A stretch of DNA of 49,948 nucleotides, taken from Pseudomonadota bacterium (GTDB lineage Bacteria; Pseudomonadota; Alphaproteobacteria; Rhizobiales; Beijerinckiaceae). Each line of letters opens with the position of its first letter. Within the stretch, counting starts at the first letter, position 1. The position numbers and the translations under genes are program-made. The stretch is from assembly GCA_021777915.1 (NCBI GenBank), contig JAJYCZ010000004.1, forward strand, positions 1 to 49,948, written 5' to 3'. The notes below the pieces were generated by a model that saw only the letters and a list, made by a program, of their open reading frames with translations, made no database searches and was not told the origin of the DNA. This document shows positions 8,903 to 17,607 of the stretch, piece after piece.

Positions 8903-10564
8903 ATGGATTTTCCCTCGAATCTTCTGAGCCTGTGCGGGAGCGTGGCGCTGCTGCTGTGGGGCTCGCACATGGTCCAGACGGGCGTGCAGCGCGCCTTCGG
9001 ACCGCGCCTGCGCTCCTTTCTCCTGTCAGCTTTGCGGAGCCGGCCGAGGGCGTTTCTCGCCGGCCTCGGCGTCACGGCCCTGCTGCAAAGCAGCACCGCG
9101 ACGGGCCTGATGGCGACGGGTTTCGCGGCGGCCGGCATGGTCGATCTCGTTCCCGCGCTCGCCGTCATGCTGGGCGCTAATGTCGGCACGACGCTGGTCG
9201 CGCAATTCCTGTCCTTCAACGTCACCGCTTTCGCGCCGACCTTCATCCTCGTCGGCGTCATCCTGTTCCGGCGCAATTCCGGCCCGATTGCCCGCGACCT
9301 CGGGCGCGCGCTGATCGGCCTCGGCCTGATGTTTCTGGCGCTGAGCCAGCTACTCGACGTCATGACCGTCTATGAAGACACGCCGAGCCTGCGCCTGATG
9401 CTCGGCGCGATCGCCACCCAGCCTGTGGTGGACGTTCTGGTCGCGATGGCGTTGACTTGGGCGGCCCATTCGAGCGTCGCCGTGGTGCTGTTCATCATGT
9501 CGCTCGCCGCGCGCGACGCCGTGCCGCCCGACGCCGCCTTCGCCCTGGTCCTCGGCGCGAATATCGGCGCCGCCATCAATCCCGTGCTGGAAGGGCCGGC
9601 CGGCGACGATCCGGTGGCGAAGCGCCTTCCCATCGGCAATCTGATAACGCGTCTTTTCGGCGCCCTTGTCGCGCTCGTCCTGCTCGATCCCATCGGCCGC
9701 TTCATGGTCACGGCCTTTCCCGACAATGGCCGAGTGGTCGCTAATTTCCATAGCTTGTTCAATCTCGCGGTCGCGGCGGTCTTTTTTCCGTTTCTTCCCG
9801 CCCTTGCGAAAGTTCTGACCCGGATCCTGCCGCGCCGCGCCGATCCCGCCGATCCTGCGACGCCGATCTATCTCGACGCCGGCGCGCGCGAGACGCCGAT
9901 CGTCGCCTTGGGCGGGGCCGCACGGGAAGCCTTGCGCCTGTCGGACCTCGCAGCCGAGATGATCGCTTCCGCGCGCCAGGCGCTGGAAAAGTCCGACCGG
10001 CGCATGGCGGTCGAGGCGAAAAAGCGCGACGACCTGACCAATCGGCTCGCCAAGGCGATCAAAGCCTATCTTGGCGGACTCGACGCGGATTCCCTCAATG
10101 AAGACGATCAGCGCCGTTTCACCGAGATCGCGACCTTCGTTTCCGAAATTGAACAGGCGGCGGACGCGGTCGCGCGCGGTTTCATCTCCGCGCTCGCCCG
10201 CGAACTCAAGGAAACCGCGAGTCTCGAGTTTCCCGGGCGCGACGAGGTGCTGGCGCTGATCGCGCGACTCGAGAAAAACCTGCGCGTCGCCGGCTCCCTG
10301 TTCATGACCGGCGACCCGGGCGCCGCGCATCTCCTGTCCGACGACAAGGTCGTTTTCCGAGACGCGGAGGCCAAAGCCGCGCTCGACCATCTCAATGTCA
10401 TCAGCGCGGGCGACGCGGCGGCGACGCGGGACAGCGCGTTCCGTCTCGCGTTGATCCGCGACCTCAAACAGATCAACAGCCATGTCGTGGCCGCCGCCGC
10501 CTATCCCTTGCTCGAAAAGGCGGGCGAACTGCTGCCGAGCCGGCGCATCGCCCGCGCGGACTGA
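8903..10564 (+). CDS. Na/Pi-cotransporter II-related protein with C-terminal PhoU-like domain
   Basis: A 553-residue inner-membrane protein. The first ~320 residues hold two inverted Na/Pi-cotransporter repeats with the QSSTATG motif in the first and HSSVAV plus GANIGAAINP in the second. The rest (about 345-550) is a helical, PhoU-like cytosolic domain. The family takes up phosphate with sodium, or has a regulatory role coupled to phosphate status; which applies here is unknown. I chose the ATG at 8903 because GGGGGAGGAC lies just upstream; the longer frame from 8858 adds a polar leader that would not suit the membrane start. No pho genes are adjacent. Confidence 0.9.
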   Translation: MDFPSNLLSLCGSVALLLWGSHMVQTGVQRAFGPRLRSFLLSALRSRPRAFLAGLGVTALLQSSTATGLMATGFAAAGMVDLVPALAVMLGANVGTTLVAQFLSFNVTAFAPTFILVGVILFRRNSGPIARDLGRALIGLGLMFLALSQLLDVMTVYEDTPSLRLMLGAIATQPVVDVLVAMALTWAAHSSVAVVLFIMSLAARDAVPPDAAFALVLGANIGAAINPVLEGPAGDDPVAKRLPIGNLITRLFGALVALVLLDPIGRFMVTAFPDNGRVVANFHSLFNLAVAAVFFPFLPALAKVLTRILPRRADPADPATPIYLDAGARETPIVALGGAAREALRLSDLAAEMIASARQALEKSDRRMAVEAKKRDDLTNRLAKAIKAYLGGLDADSLNEDDQRRFTEIATFVSEIEQAADAVARGFISALARELKETASLEFPGRDEVLALIARLEKNLRVAGSLFMTGDPGAAHLLSDDKVVFRDAEAKAALDHLNVISAGDAAATRDSAFRLALIRDLKQINSHVVAAAAYPLLEKAGELLPSRRIARAD

Positions 10565-10576
10565 GCGAATCCGCGC

Positions 10577-11293
10577 TCAGTCTTTCGGCCTGACGCTGTC
10601 GGCGGTCTGGCCGAACAGCACCTTTTTTTCCTCGTCCTTCATCGGTTGGGGCGGGCGGACGCGGTCGCCGACCTCATAGGCGCGCTGGACGGCCGGGCGG
10701 GCGCGCATGCCGTCGAACCAGCGGCGCAGGTCGGGGAAGTCGTCGAGGGTCTGGCCGAGGTTCTTCCACGGCACGATCCACGGGTAGGAGGCCATGTCGG
10801 CGATGGAATAGTCGCCGGCGATGAAGCCGCCATGATCGCGGGTTTGCGCCAACTGGCGGTCGAGCACGCCAAAGAGGCGGTTGGTTTCCTTGCGGTAGCG
10901 ATCGATGGCGTAGGGGATTTTCTCGGTCGCATAGACCGCGAAATGCGAATTCTGCCCGGCCATCGGGCCCAAGCCCCCCATCTGCCAATGCAGCCATTGC
11001 AGCACATTATATTTTTCGCGCGTCGTATCGGGCAGGAATTTGCCGGTCTTTTCGGCCAGATATTCGAGAATGGCGCCGGATTCAAAAAGCGAGATCGGCG
11101 CCCCGCCGTCCGCCGGCGCGTGGTCGATGATCGCCGGCATGCGGTTGTTCGGCGAAATTTTCAGGAAATCGGGCTTGAACTGGTCGCCGGCCCCGATATT
11201 GATCGGCCGGACCTCATAGGGGAGCCCGGACTCCTCAAGAAAGATCGTGATTTTATGGCCATTTGGCGTCGGCCAGTAAAAGAGCTCGATCAT
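10577..11293 (-). CDS. Nu-class glutathione transferase (YfcG/YghU-like disulfide-bond oxidoreductase)
   Basis: A 238-residue cytosolic glutathione transferase. The N-terminal thioredoxin-like half carries the TPNGHK motif near residue 9, where Thr and Asn replace a catalytic Tyr/Ser/Cys. The NNRMPAI and FESGAILEYLAEK segments bind glutathione. The C-terminal helical half has the WQMGGLGPMAGQ stretch typical of YfcG/YghU. These enzymes show disulfide reductase activity with glutathione. The gene diverges from anmK with 71 bp between starts and converges on the Na/Pi gene with 12 bp between stops. Confidence 0.93.
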   Translation of the reverse strand: MIELFYWPTPNGHKITIFLEESGLPYEVRPINIGAGDQFKPDFLKISPNNRMPAIIDHAPADGGAPISLFESGAILEYLAEKTGKFLPDTTREKYNVLQWLHWQMGGLGPMAGQNSHFAVYATEKIPYAIDRYRKETNRLFGVLDRQLAQTRDHGGFIAGDYSIADMASYPWIVPWKNLGQTLDDFPDLRRWFDGMRARPAVQRAYEVGDRVRPPQPMKDEEKKVLFGQTADSVRPKD

Positions 11294-11364
11294 GGTCGCC
11301 TTTCCCGCTGTTTGGCGTTAGCCTGCCCCGACAAACATTGTTGGAAATCCCGGCGGGCTTGGCA

Positions 11365-12474
11365 ATGCCGAAAATCTTCCGCGCCATCGGCGCCATGACC
11401 GGCACGTCGATGGATGGCGTCGATCTTGCTTATCTCGCAACCGACGGCCGGCAGGCGCTCGAATTCGGCCCGACCGCCTCCTTTCCCTTTTCGGACCAGG
11501 AGCGCGCGCTTTTGCGCGCGGCCATGGACGCGGCGCGCTATCTCGGTCGTCGCGACGAGCGGCCCGACCCGCTCAAGGCGGCCGAAGACCTGATCACCCG
11601 CCGTCATGTCGAGGCGATCGGCGATTTCCTCGCGCGCGAACATATCAGGCCGGAAACCGTCGATGTCGTCGGCTTTCATGGCCAGACCGTGCTGCATCGG
11701 CCCGAGCGCGGCCTGACCGTCCAGATCGGCGACGGCGCGGCGCTCGCCCGCGCCGTCGGCATCGACGTGGTTTACGATTTGCGCGCGCAGGATATGGCGG
11801 CGGGCGGGCAGGGGGCGCCGCTGGTTCCGGTTTATCACCGCGCGCTCGCTCAAGCCTCGGGCGCGGCGCTGCCCTTGCTGCTGGTCAATGTCGGCGGGGT
11901 CGCCAATTTCACCTTTGTCGCCGAGGGCGCGGACCCGATCGCCAGCGACGCCGGTCCCGGCAACGCCTTGCTCGACGATCTGATGTTTTTCCGTACCGGG
12001 GCGGCGATGGACGTGGATGGCGCCTGCGCCCTCTCCGGGGCCGTGGATGAAGCGGCGCTGGCGGCCTTCATGTCTCATCCGTTTTTCAAGAAAGCGCCAC
12101 CCAAATCTCTGGACAGGAATGCATTTTCGTCTGAAGCGGTGTCGAAACTTTCCACGCCCGACGCCGCCGCGACGATCACCGCCTTCACCGCTAGCGGCAT
12201 TCTCGCGCATCTGGACTTCCTGCCCGAGGCGCCGCGCGTCATCATTTTGTGCGGCGGCGGCGCGCGCAATCCCGCCATCGTCGAGGCTCTTTCGCGCCGC
12301 ACTGCCTGTGCGGTGCGCCGCGCGGAAGATTTCGGTTGGGACTCGCAGGCGATCGAAGCCCAGGCTTTCGCTTATCTCGCCGTGCGCTCGGTCAAGGGCC
12401 TGCCGCTGACTTTTCCAACCACGACCGGCGTTCGCGAGCCGGTCAGCGGCGGCGTGCTGGCCTGGGCGGGGTAG
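11365..12474 (+). CDS. anmK: Anhydro-N-acetylmuramic acid kinase
   Basis: Phosphorylates and opens 1,6-anhydro-MurNAc released during peptidoglycan turnover, giving MurNAc-6-phosphate for recycling. The 369-residue protein has the ATP-binding GTSMDGVD motif near residues 12-19, a FHGQTVLH segment, the SDAGPGNALLDDL stretch, and a late CGGGARNPAI nucleotide-binding loop. The start at 11365 (MPKIFRAIGAM) begins right before the first strand of the fold; the upstream extension to 11263 is antisense to the GST. The ribosome-binding site is weak. It adds a cell-wall recycling step to a window that also has an L,D-transpeptidase and a LytM protein, but no direct linkage is shown. Confidence 0.95.
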   Translation: MPKIFRAIGAMTGTSMDGVDLAYLATDGRQALEFGPTASFPFSDQERALLRAAMDAARYLGRRDERPDPLKAAEDLITRRHVEAIGDFLAREHIRPETVDVVGFHGQTVLHRPERGLTVQIGDGAALARAVGIDVVYDLRAQDMAAGGQGAPLVPVYHRALAQASGAALPLLLVNVGGVANFTFVAEGADPIASDAGPGNALLDDLMFFRTGAAMDVDGACALSGAVDEAALAAFMSHPFFKKAPPKSLDRNAFSSEAVSKLSTPDAAATITAFTASGILAHLDFLPEAPRVIILCGGGARNPAIVEALSRRTACAVRRAEDFGWDSQAIEAQAFAYLAVRSVKGLPLTFPTTTGVREPVSGGVLAWAG

Positions 12475-12494
12475 CCGAAGGATCAGTTCTTGCC

Positions 12495-12500
12495 TTGACG
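12495..12500 (+). promoter_or_regulatory. Possible -35 element for rpoZ
   Basis: TTGACG lies 62 bp before the rpoZ start and is followed by a T-rich spacer. No good -10 hexamer is found at 16-18 bp, so only the -35 half is recognisable. The call rests on position and on the preference of alphaproteobacterial housekeeping promoters for TTGAC. Confidence 0.3.
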
Positions 12501-12561
12501 CGGTTTTTTCTGTAATTGATCGGGAATCCCAAAAGCGTCCGCATTTCAGGAGTGTCGCCGA

Positions 12562-12945
12562 ATGGCTCGCGTCACCGTCGAAGACTGTATTGAAAAGGTC
12601 GACAACCGCTTCGATCTTGTGCTGCTCGCCAGCCACCGCGCGCGGATGATCTCGTCCGGCGCGCCGATCACCATTTCGCGCGACAACGACAAGAATCCCG
12701 TCGTCGCCTTGCGCGAAATCGCCGACGGAACGGTCGCGCCGGAAGATTTGAAGGAAGATTTCATCCATTCGCTGCAGAAGCATGTCGAAGTGGACGAGCC
12801 CGAAGCCGAAGTCGTGCCGACACTGGCGACCCCGGCCGGCGAAACGGATGGCGAGGTCCAGTTCGACCGCATGACCGAGGAAGACCTCTTGCGCGGGCTG
12901 GAAGGCCTGGTGCCGCCGGCCGAGACCGACGACGATTCCGAATAA
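12562..12945 (+). CDS. rpoZ: RNA polymerase omega subunit
   Basis: The omega subunit (127 residues) folds onto the beta' subunit and aids RNA polymerase assembly. The start [20 protein letters not shown] is nearly invariant in alphaproteobacteria, followed by the [10 protein letters not shown] stretch. The C-terminus has the acidic tail normal for the group. AGGAG precedes the ATG. It lies upstream of rsh, the usual order, but here a strong terminator separates the two. Omega is part of the ppGpp-binding site on polymerase, so the pairing with rsh is functionally sensible. Confidence 0.97.
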   Translation: MARVTVEDCIEKVDNRFDLVLLASHRARMISSGAPITISRDNDKNPVVALREIADGTVAPEDLKEDFIHSLQKHVEVDEPEAEVVPTLATPAGETDGEVQFDRMTEEDLLRGLEGLVPPAETDDDSE

Positions 12946-12966
12946 GATCGGCGCAAGCCGTGAAAG

Positions 12967-12999
12967 AGCCTCCCGCGCGGACCGCGCGGGAGGCTTTTT
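12967..12999 (+). terminator. Rho-independent terminator after rpoZ
   Basis: AGCCTCCCGCGCGG at 12967-12980 and its perfect complement at 12982-12995 flank a single A, followed by TTTTT at 12995-12999. The innermost pairs must open to form the loop. The GC-rich stem and T-run make it the clearest intrinsic terminator in the window; it should end rpoZ mRNA before rsh. Confidence 0.93.
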
Positions 13000-13103
13000 C
13001 ATGTGAGCGTCTTTTTCGCCGCCGGTGAAAAACCGTGCTTGCCCCGAAGCTTCGCGCGGCCGATAGTGAAAGTCGAAATCGGGGCAAGGAGGTTTTCGGC
13101 GGC

Positions 13104-15290
13104 ATGATGCGGCAATACGAACTCGTCGACCGCGTTCGCCGATACAACCCGCATACCGACGAAGACCTGCTCAACCGCGCCTATGTCTACGCCATGCGGG
13201 CGCATGGCCAGCAGAAGCGGGCCTCCGGCGATCCCTATTTCACCCATCCGCTCGAAGTCGCGGCGATCCTGACCGAATTGCGGCTCGACGACGCCACCAT
13301 CGTCGCCGCCGTCCTGCATGACACGATCGAGGACACCGGCGTCACCAAAGCCGAGATCGACACCTTGTTCGGGCCGGAGATCGGCAGTCTGGTCGATGGC
13401 CTGACCAAGCTGAAAAAGCTCGATCTCGTCTCCAAGCGCGCGGCCCAGGCCGAGAATTTCAGAAAACTGCTGCTCGCCATTTCCGAGGACGTGCGGGTGC
13501 TGCTGGTCAAGCTCGCCGACCGGCTGCACAACATGCGCACCCTGCATTACGTCTCGCCGGAAAAGCGCGCCCGCATCGCCGAGGAGACGCTCGACATCTA
13601 TGCGCCGCTCGCCGGGCGCATGGGCATGCAGAATCTGCGCGACGAACTGGAGAATCTCTCGTTCAGATATCTGATGCCCGAGGCCTTCGCCATGGTCTCG
13701 ACCCGGCTGGAGGATCTGCGCGAGACCAATCGCGAGCTGATCAAGACCATCGAAAAGGAGCTGACCGAGGAGCTGGCGCTGCGCGGCATCGAGGCCGAAG
13801 TGCGCGGGCGTCAGAAACAGCCCTATTCGGTCTGGTCGAAAATGGAGCGCAAGTCGCTCGCTTTCGAGCAATTGTCGGATATTTTCGGCTTCCGCGTCGT
13901 CGTCGGCGAGACGGATGAATGCTACCGGGTGATCGGCGTCGTCCACACCAAATGGCCGATGGTGCCGGGGCGGTTCAAGGATTACATCTCGACCCCCAAG
14001 CAGAACGACTACCGCTCGATCCACACCACGGTGGTCGGGCCGGGACGTCAGCGCGTCGAGCTTCAGGTGCGCACGCGCGACATGCACGACATCGCCTGTT
14101 TCGGCATCGCCGCCCATGCGCTCTACAAGGACGGCCAGGAAGCTTCGGCGCCGGCGCTCTCGCACGAGAGCAACGCCTATAACTGGCTCAAGCGCACCAT
14201 CGACATGCTGGCCGAAGGATCGAGCCCGGAGGAATTCCTGGAGCACACCAGGCTGGAGCTGTTCCACGACCAGGTGTTCTGCTTCACCCCCAAGGGCCGG
14301 CTGATCGCCTTGCCGCGCGGCGCGACGCCGATCGATTTCGCCTACGCCGTCCACACCAATGTCGGCAATTCCGCGGTGGGCGCCAAGATCAACGGACGGC
14401 TCGCGCCTCTGCTCGCCCCGCTGGTCAACGGCGACGAGGTCGAGATCGTCCGCGCCGAGGGGCAGATTCCGCCGGCCGCCTGGGAGTCCATCGCGGTGAC
14501 CGGCAAGGCCCGCGCGGCGATCCGGCGCGCCACCCGCGACGCGGTGCGCGCCCAATATGCCGGCCTGGGGCGCCAGATCGTGCTGCGCGCTTTCGAGCGG
14601 GCGGGCAAGAAATTCTCCGAGGAGAAATTGCGCCCGGCGCTGCCGCGTCTCGCGCGCTCCAGCATCGAGGACGTTCTCGCGGCGGTCGGGCGGGGGGAAA
14701 TGTTTTCGGGCGACGTGGTCAAGGCGGTCTATCCCGAATTCAAGGAGGAGCGGAAGGCGCCCGTCCCCGACCGCACCGAGCCCGGCTGGTTCCGGATGCA
14801 GAAGGCGCAAGGGGTGGAGTTCAAGTCGCCGGGCGCGGCGGGCGCCGCTTTGCCGATCCGCGGCCTCCAGGGCGACCTGCCGGTGAGCTTCGCGCCCAAT
14901 GGCGCGGTGCCGGGCGACCGCATCGTCGGCATCATGACGCCGGGCGAGGGGATCACCGTCTATCCGATCCAGTCGCCGGCGCTCGAAGCCTTCGACGATC
15001 AGCCGGAGCGCTGGCTCGACGTGCGCTGGGACGTGGAAGACTCTCAGGCCCTGTTCCCGGCCCGGATCATCGTCGCGGCGATCAACGAGCCCGGCAGCCT
15101 CGGCGCGGTGGCGACGCTGGTCGGCGAGCAGGGCGCCAATATCGACGACGTGACCTTCAACAAGAAATCCCCGGATTTCCGCGAAATGATCTTCGACATC
15201 CAGGTCTTCGACCTGAAACACCTCAACGATATTCTTTCCCGCCTGCGGGTCCTGCCGATGGTCCACAAAGTCGAGCGGGTGATCGGGTGA
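13104..15290 (+). CDS. rsh: Bifunctional (p)ppGpp synthetase/hydrolase (RelA/SpoT homologue)
   Basis: Makes and degrades the alarmone (p)ppGpp and is the single long RSH protein of most alphaproteobacteria. The 728-residue protein has, in order: HD hydrolase domain with H72-D73 in [10 protein letters not shown] and the intact [12 protein letters not shown] motif, synthetase domain (about 240-350, with [17 protein letters not shown] and QVRT), TGS domain (about 385-450), helical region, and C-terminal ACT domain (about 655-728). Both catalytic halves look functional. The start MMRQYEL is the normal one, with GGAGG upstream; the frame is open back to 13035. pdxJ and acpS follow closely. Confidence 0.96.
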   Translation: MMRQYELVDRVRRYNPHTDEDLLNRAYVYAMRAHGQQKRASGDPYFTHPLEVAAILTELRLDDATIVAAVLHDTIEDTGVTKAEIDTLFGPEIGSLVDGLTKLKKLDLVSKRAAQAENFRKLLLAISEDVRVLLVKLADRLHNMRTLHYVSPEKRARIAEETLDIYAPLAGRMGMQNLRDELENLSFRYLMPEAFAMVSTRLEDLRETNRELIKTIEKELTEELALRGIEAEVRGRQKQPYSVWSKMERKSLAFEQLSDIFGFRVVVGETDECYRVIGVVHTKWPMVPGRFKDYISTPKQNDYRSIHTTVVGPGRQRVELQVRTRDMHDIACFGIAAHALYKDGQEASAPALSHESNAYNWLKRTIDMLAEGSSPEEFLEHTRLELFHDQVFCFTPKGRLIALPRGATPIDFAYAVHTNVGNSAVGAKINGRLAPLLAPLVNGDEVEIVRAEGQIPPAAWESIAVTGKARAAIRRATRDAVRAQYAGLGRQIVLRAFERAGKKFSEEKLRPALPRLARSSIEDVLAAVGRGEMFSGDVVKAVYPEFKEERKAPVPDRTEPGWFRMQKAQGVEFKSPGAAGAALPIRGLQGDLPVSFAPNGAVPGDRIVGIMTPGEGITVYPIQSPALEAFDDQPERWLDVRWDVEDSQALFPARIIVAAINEPGSLGAVATLVGEQGANIDDVTFNKKSPDFREMIFDIQVFDLKHLNDILSRLRVLPMVHKVERVIG

Positions 15291-15310
15291 AAGTTTCCGA
15301 AGGGCCCAGA

Positions 15311-16120
15311 ATGACTTCCGCCAGAAAAATCCGCCTCGGCGTCAATGTCGATCATGTCGCCACCTTGCGCAATGCGCGCGGCGGGCTGTTTCCCGATCCC
15401 GTGCGCGCGGCCCGGATGGCGCTGGCGGCGGGGGCGGACGGGATCACCGCCCATCTCCGCGAGGACCGCCGCCATATCCAGGACGAGGACATGAAGCGCC
15501 TGCGCGACCTGCCGGCGCCGCTCAATTTCGAAATGGCCGCGACCGAACAGATGCTCGACATCGCCCTGAAGATCAGGCCGCACGCCTGCTGTCTGGTGCC
15601 GGAGAAGCGCACCGAGCGCACCACCGAAGGCGGGCTCGACGTGGTCGGCGGACTCGACCGGCTCAAGCCCTTCGTCTCCGAACTCTCCCATGCGGGGATT
15701 CGCGTGTCCCTGTTCATCGAGCCTTCACCGGAGGCGCTCGCGGCGGCCAAGGAGATCAAGGCGCCGGTGGTCGAACTGCACACCGGCGCCTGGTGTCATG
15801 CGCTGGAAGCGGGCGAAAAGGCGCGGGCGGCGGCCGAATTCGCGCGGCTGCGCGCGGCGGCGGCCGAAACCGAAAAGCTCGGGATCGAATGTCACGCCGG
15901 CCACGGGCTCGATTTCGGCACGGCGCGCAAAATCGCCGCCTTTCCCCAGATCGTCGAGCTGAACATCGGTCATTTCCTCGTCGCCGAGGCGGTCTTCATC
16001 GGGCTTGAGGCGTCGGTGAAGCAGATGATCGCCGCGATTGAGAAAGGACGTGGCGAAACATCGCCGCTATCGGAAAAGGGACGCGGCGAAACATCGCCGC
16101 TATTGGGACGCGGCGCATGA
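15311..16120 (+). CDS. pdxJ: Pyridoxine 5'-phosphate synthase with repetitive C-terminal tail
   Basis: Condenses 1-deoxyxylulose 5-phosphate with aminoacetone 3-phosphate to give pyridoxine 5'-phosphate, the last ring-forming step of DXP-dependent vitamin B6 synthesis. The TIM-barrel signature [17 protein letters not shown] starts near residue 6, followed by [14 protein letters not shown] and GHGLDF; all key residues are present. I chose ATG 15311 over the GTG at 15287. The protein is 269 residues, about 20 longer than usual: after IAAIEKG the reading frame runs through two 33 bp repeats (KGRGETSPL twice) and stops in an ATGA overlap with acpS. Confidence 0.95.
   Translation: MTSARKIRLGVNVDHVATLRNARGGLFPDPVRAARMALAAGADGITAHLREDRRHIQDEDMKRLRDLPAPLNFEMAATEQMLDIALKIRPHACCLVPEKRTERTTEGGLDVVGGLDRLKPFVSELSHAGIRVSLFIEPSPEALAAAKEIKAPVVELHTGAWCHALEAGEKARAAAEFARLRAAAAETEKLGIECHAGHGLDFGTARKIAAFPQIVELNIGHFLVAEAVFIGLEASVKQMIAAIEKGRGETSPLSEKGRGETSPLLGRGA
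16046..16115 (+). repeat. In-frame tandem hairpin repeats at the 3' end of pdxJ
   Basis: A 25 bp unit (ggacgyggcgaaacatcgcc gctat) occurs at 16046-16070 and 16079-16103 with one mismatch and a 33 bp period. A third partial copy is at 16105-16115. Each full unit contains the dyad GYGGCGA-AACA-TCGCCGC, a seven-pair hairpin with a four-base loop. The period is a multiple of three, so each unit adds eleven residues to PdxJ. Confidence 0.85.
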
Positions 16121-16539
16121 TCATCGGCCTCGGCGTCGACCTCTGCGACATCCGCCGCGTGGAGAGAGTGCTGGAGAAATACGGCGAGCGTTTCACGCGC
16201 CGCTGCTTCACGCCGGTCGAACGCGCCAAGGCCGACGGCAGGAAAGCCCGCGCCGCGACCTACGCCAAGCGATTCGCCGCCAAGGAGGCCTGCGCCAAGG
16301 CGCTGGGCACCGGATTGGGGCAGGGCGTGGCCTGGCTCGACATGGGGGTGGTCAACGACGCGCACGGCCGACCAATGCTGGAACTGAAGGGCGCCGCCGC
16401 CGCCCGCCTCGCCCGCCTCACGCCTTCCGGCCACGAGGCGCGCGTGCATCTGACTTTGACCGACGAATATCCGCTCGCCCAGGCGCAAGTCATCATTGAA
16501 GCGGTCGCCGTCACTCCATCCGCCGGTTCAGCGCCTTGA
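16117..16539 (+). CDS. acpS: Holo-[acyl-carrier-protein] synthase
   Basis: Transfers the 4'-phosphopantetheine arm of coenzyme A to apo-ACP, activating it for fatty-acid synthesis. The 140-residue protein has the two metal and CoA motifs of the family, [12 protein letters not shown] at the N-terminus and [16 protein letters not shown] near residue 50. Its ATG overlaps the pdxJ stop. In related genomes lepB and rnc usually follow. Here the next gene is a convergent response regulator whose 3' end overlaps acpS by 29 bp. Confidence 0.95.
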   Translation: MIIGLGVDLCDIRRVERVLEKYGERFTRRCFTPVERAKADGRKARAATYAKRFAAKEACAKALGTGLGQGVAWLDMGVVNDAHGRPMLELKGAAAARLARLTPSGHEARVHLTLTDEYPLAQAQVIIEAVAVTPSAGSAP

Positions 16540-17176
16540 CGGCAAGCTCCGTCCGGGTGCGGGCGTTGAGCTTTTCGAGGATGCGGCTGACGTAATTCTT
16601 CACCGTGCCTTCGGCGAGGCGAAGCTGGGCGGCGATTTCCTTGTTGCCCTTGCCTTCGACGATCAGATGGAGAATCTCACTTTCGCGATCGGTCAACGGC
16701 TCTTCCAGGCCGCCGGCGTCGCCGAGCCGCGGCGCGCGGCGGACGCGGCGGAACTCGTCGAGCAATTTGCGCGCGACATTGGGGGTGAGCCGCGACTGTC
16801 CGCAGGAAACGGCGCGGATCGTGTCGAGGATTTCGCTCTCCTCGGCGTCCTTGAGCAGATAGGCCTGGGCGCCCGCGCAGATCGAATCGAAGATCAGGTC
16901 GTCGGTGTCATAAGTGGTGAGGATGATCACCTGCGCCTCGGGGCAGTCGCGCACGATCTGCCGGGTCGCGGCTATGCCGTTGAGGCGGGGCATCTGGATG
17001 TCGAGCAGCACGACGTCGGGCAGATAGCGGCGCGCCGCCTGCACGGCCTCGATGCCGTCCGCGGCCTGGGCGACGATCTCGAAATCCGGCTCCAGCGCCA
17101 GCATCGACGCGAAAGCCCGGCGGATCAGCGGCTGATCTTCGGCGATGAGAATTCGGATTGGTTTTTCGGGGGGCAA
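16511..17176 (-). CDS. NarL/FixJ-family response regulator
   Basis: A 221-residue DNA-binding response regulator. The receiver domain (about 7-125) has the acidic pair ED at 13-14, phospho-acceptor D59 in VVLLDIQMP, the T of LTTYD and the K of LLKDA. The LuxR-type helix-turn-helix is at about 155-215 ([35 protein letters not shown]). The start is TTG at 17176: GGAGG at 17188-17184 sits seven bases upstream, and no ATG fits the frame. Probable partner: the histidine kinase at 17608-19062, which is encoded upstream on the same strand. The signal and target genes are unknown. Confidence 0.92.
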   Translation of the reverse strand: MPPEKPIRILIAEDQPLIRRAFASMLALEPDFEIVAQAADGIEAVQAARRYLPDVVLLDIQMPRLNGIAATRQIVRDCPEAQVIILTTYDTDDLIFDSICAGAQAYLLKDAEESEILDTIRAVSCGQSRLTPNVARKLLDEFRRVRRAPRLGDAGGLEEPLTDRESEILHLIVEGKGNKEIAAQLRLAEGTVKNYVSRILEKLNARTRTELAVKALNRRME

Positions 17177-17607
17177 TGCATTTCCTCCGCAACGACAGAG
17201 CGCGACGCTCGATCGTTCAATTCCAGATGTCGAAACCGGCTTTGCGTAATAAACATGGCCGCTCGCTTCGACGGCGTCACTGGAATTCCGTGAAAAGACG
17301 CCGGGGCGCCGGGAAGCGGCGCGGGCGTTCCTGGTGAAAACTCAAATCGGGCGGCGCGCGGGCGCGACAAGCTCGGCCCGCGGGCGTTCGTCACGATCAG
17401 AGGGCTGAAACAGACCAAACCGACCCGTCTCGGGCGAGCGCCGGCCAGGCGACCTGCCGTTTTCCGGGGCAACTTGTAAGGCTTTCTCGCAAAAATTGCA
17501 ATTCTGTGTAGAAACAACCACTTATTTTGGGGTGATTTCCTTTTCCTGTCCTTGGCGACGTGCGGCGACATGTCGTCCGCAACCCTCTTCGCCGATGCCA
17601 AAAGCTT
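17177..17607. other. 431 bp gap between histidine kinase and response regulator
   Basis: No convincing gene lies here. A leftward frame of 158 codons (17601-17125) crosses it but has an unnatural composition, overlaps the regulator start in another frame and has no recognisable domain. About 17480-17560 is AT-rich against GC-rich flanks and may carry a promoter for the response regulator. No clear hexamers or terminator were found. The gap is notable because kinase and regulator genes of this class usually abut. Confidence 0.4.

Noticed and set aside
11290-13002. Leftward frame of 570 codons across anmK and rpoZ
   Set aside because: It runs antisense to two certain genes and the terminator, with no recognisable sequence.
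16046-16115. CRISPR array
   Set aside because: Only two full repeats, with an 8 bp spacing, inside a reading frame and with a hairpin-element structure.
17125-17601. Leftward frame of 158 codons in the kinase-regulator gap
   Set aside because: No family similarity, poor composition, and it overlaps the regulator start in another frame; more likely chance.
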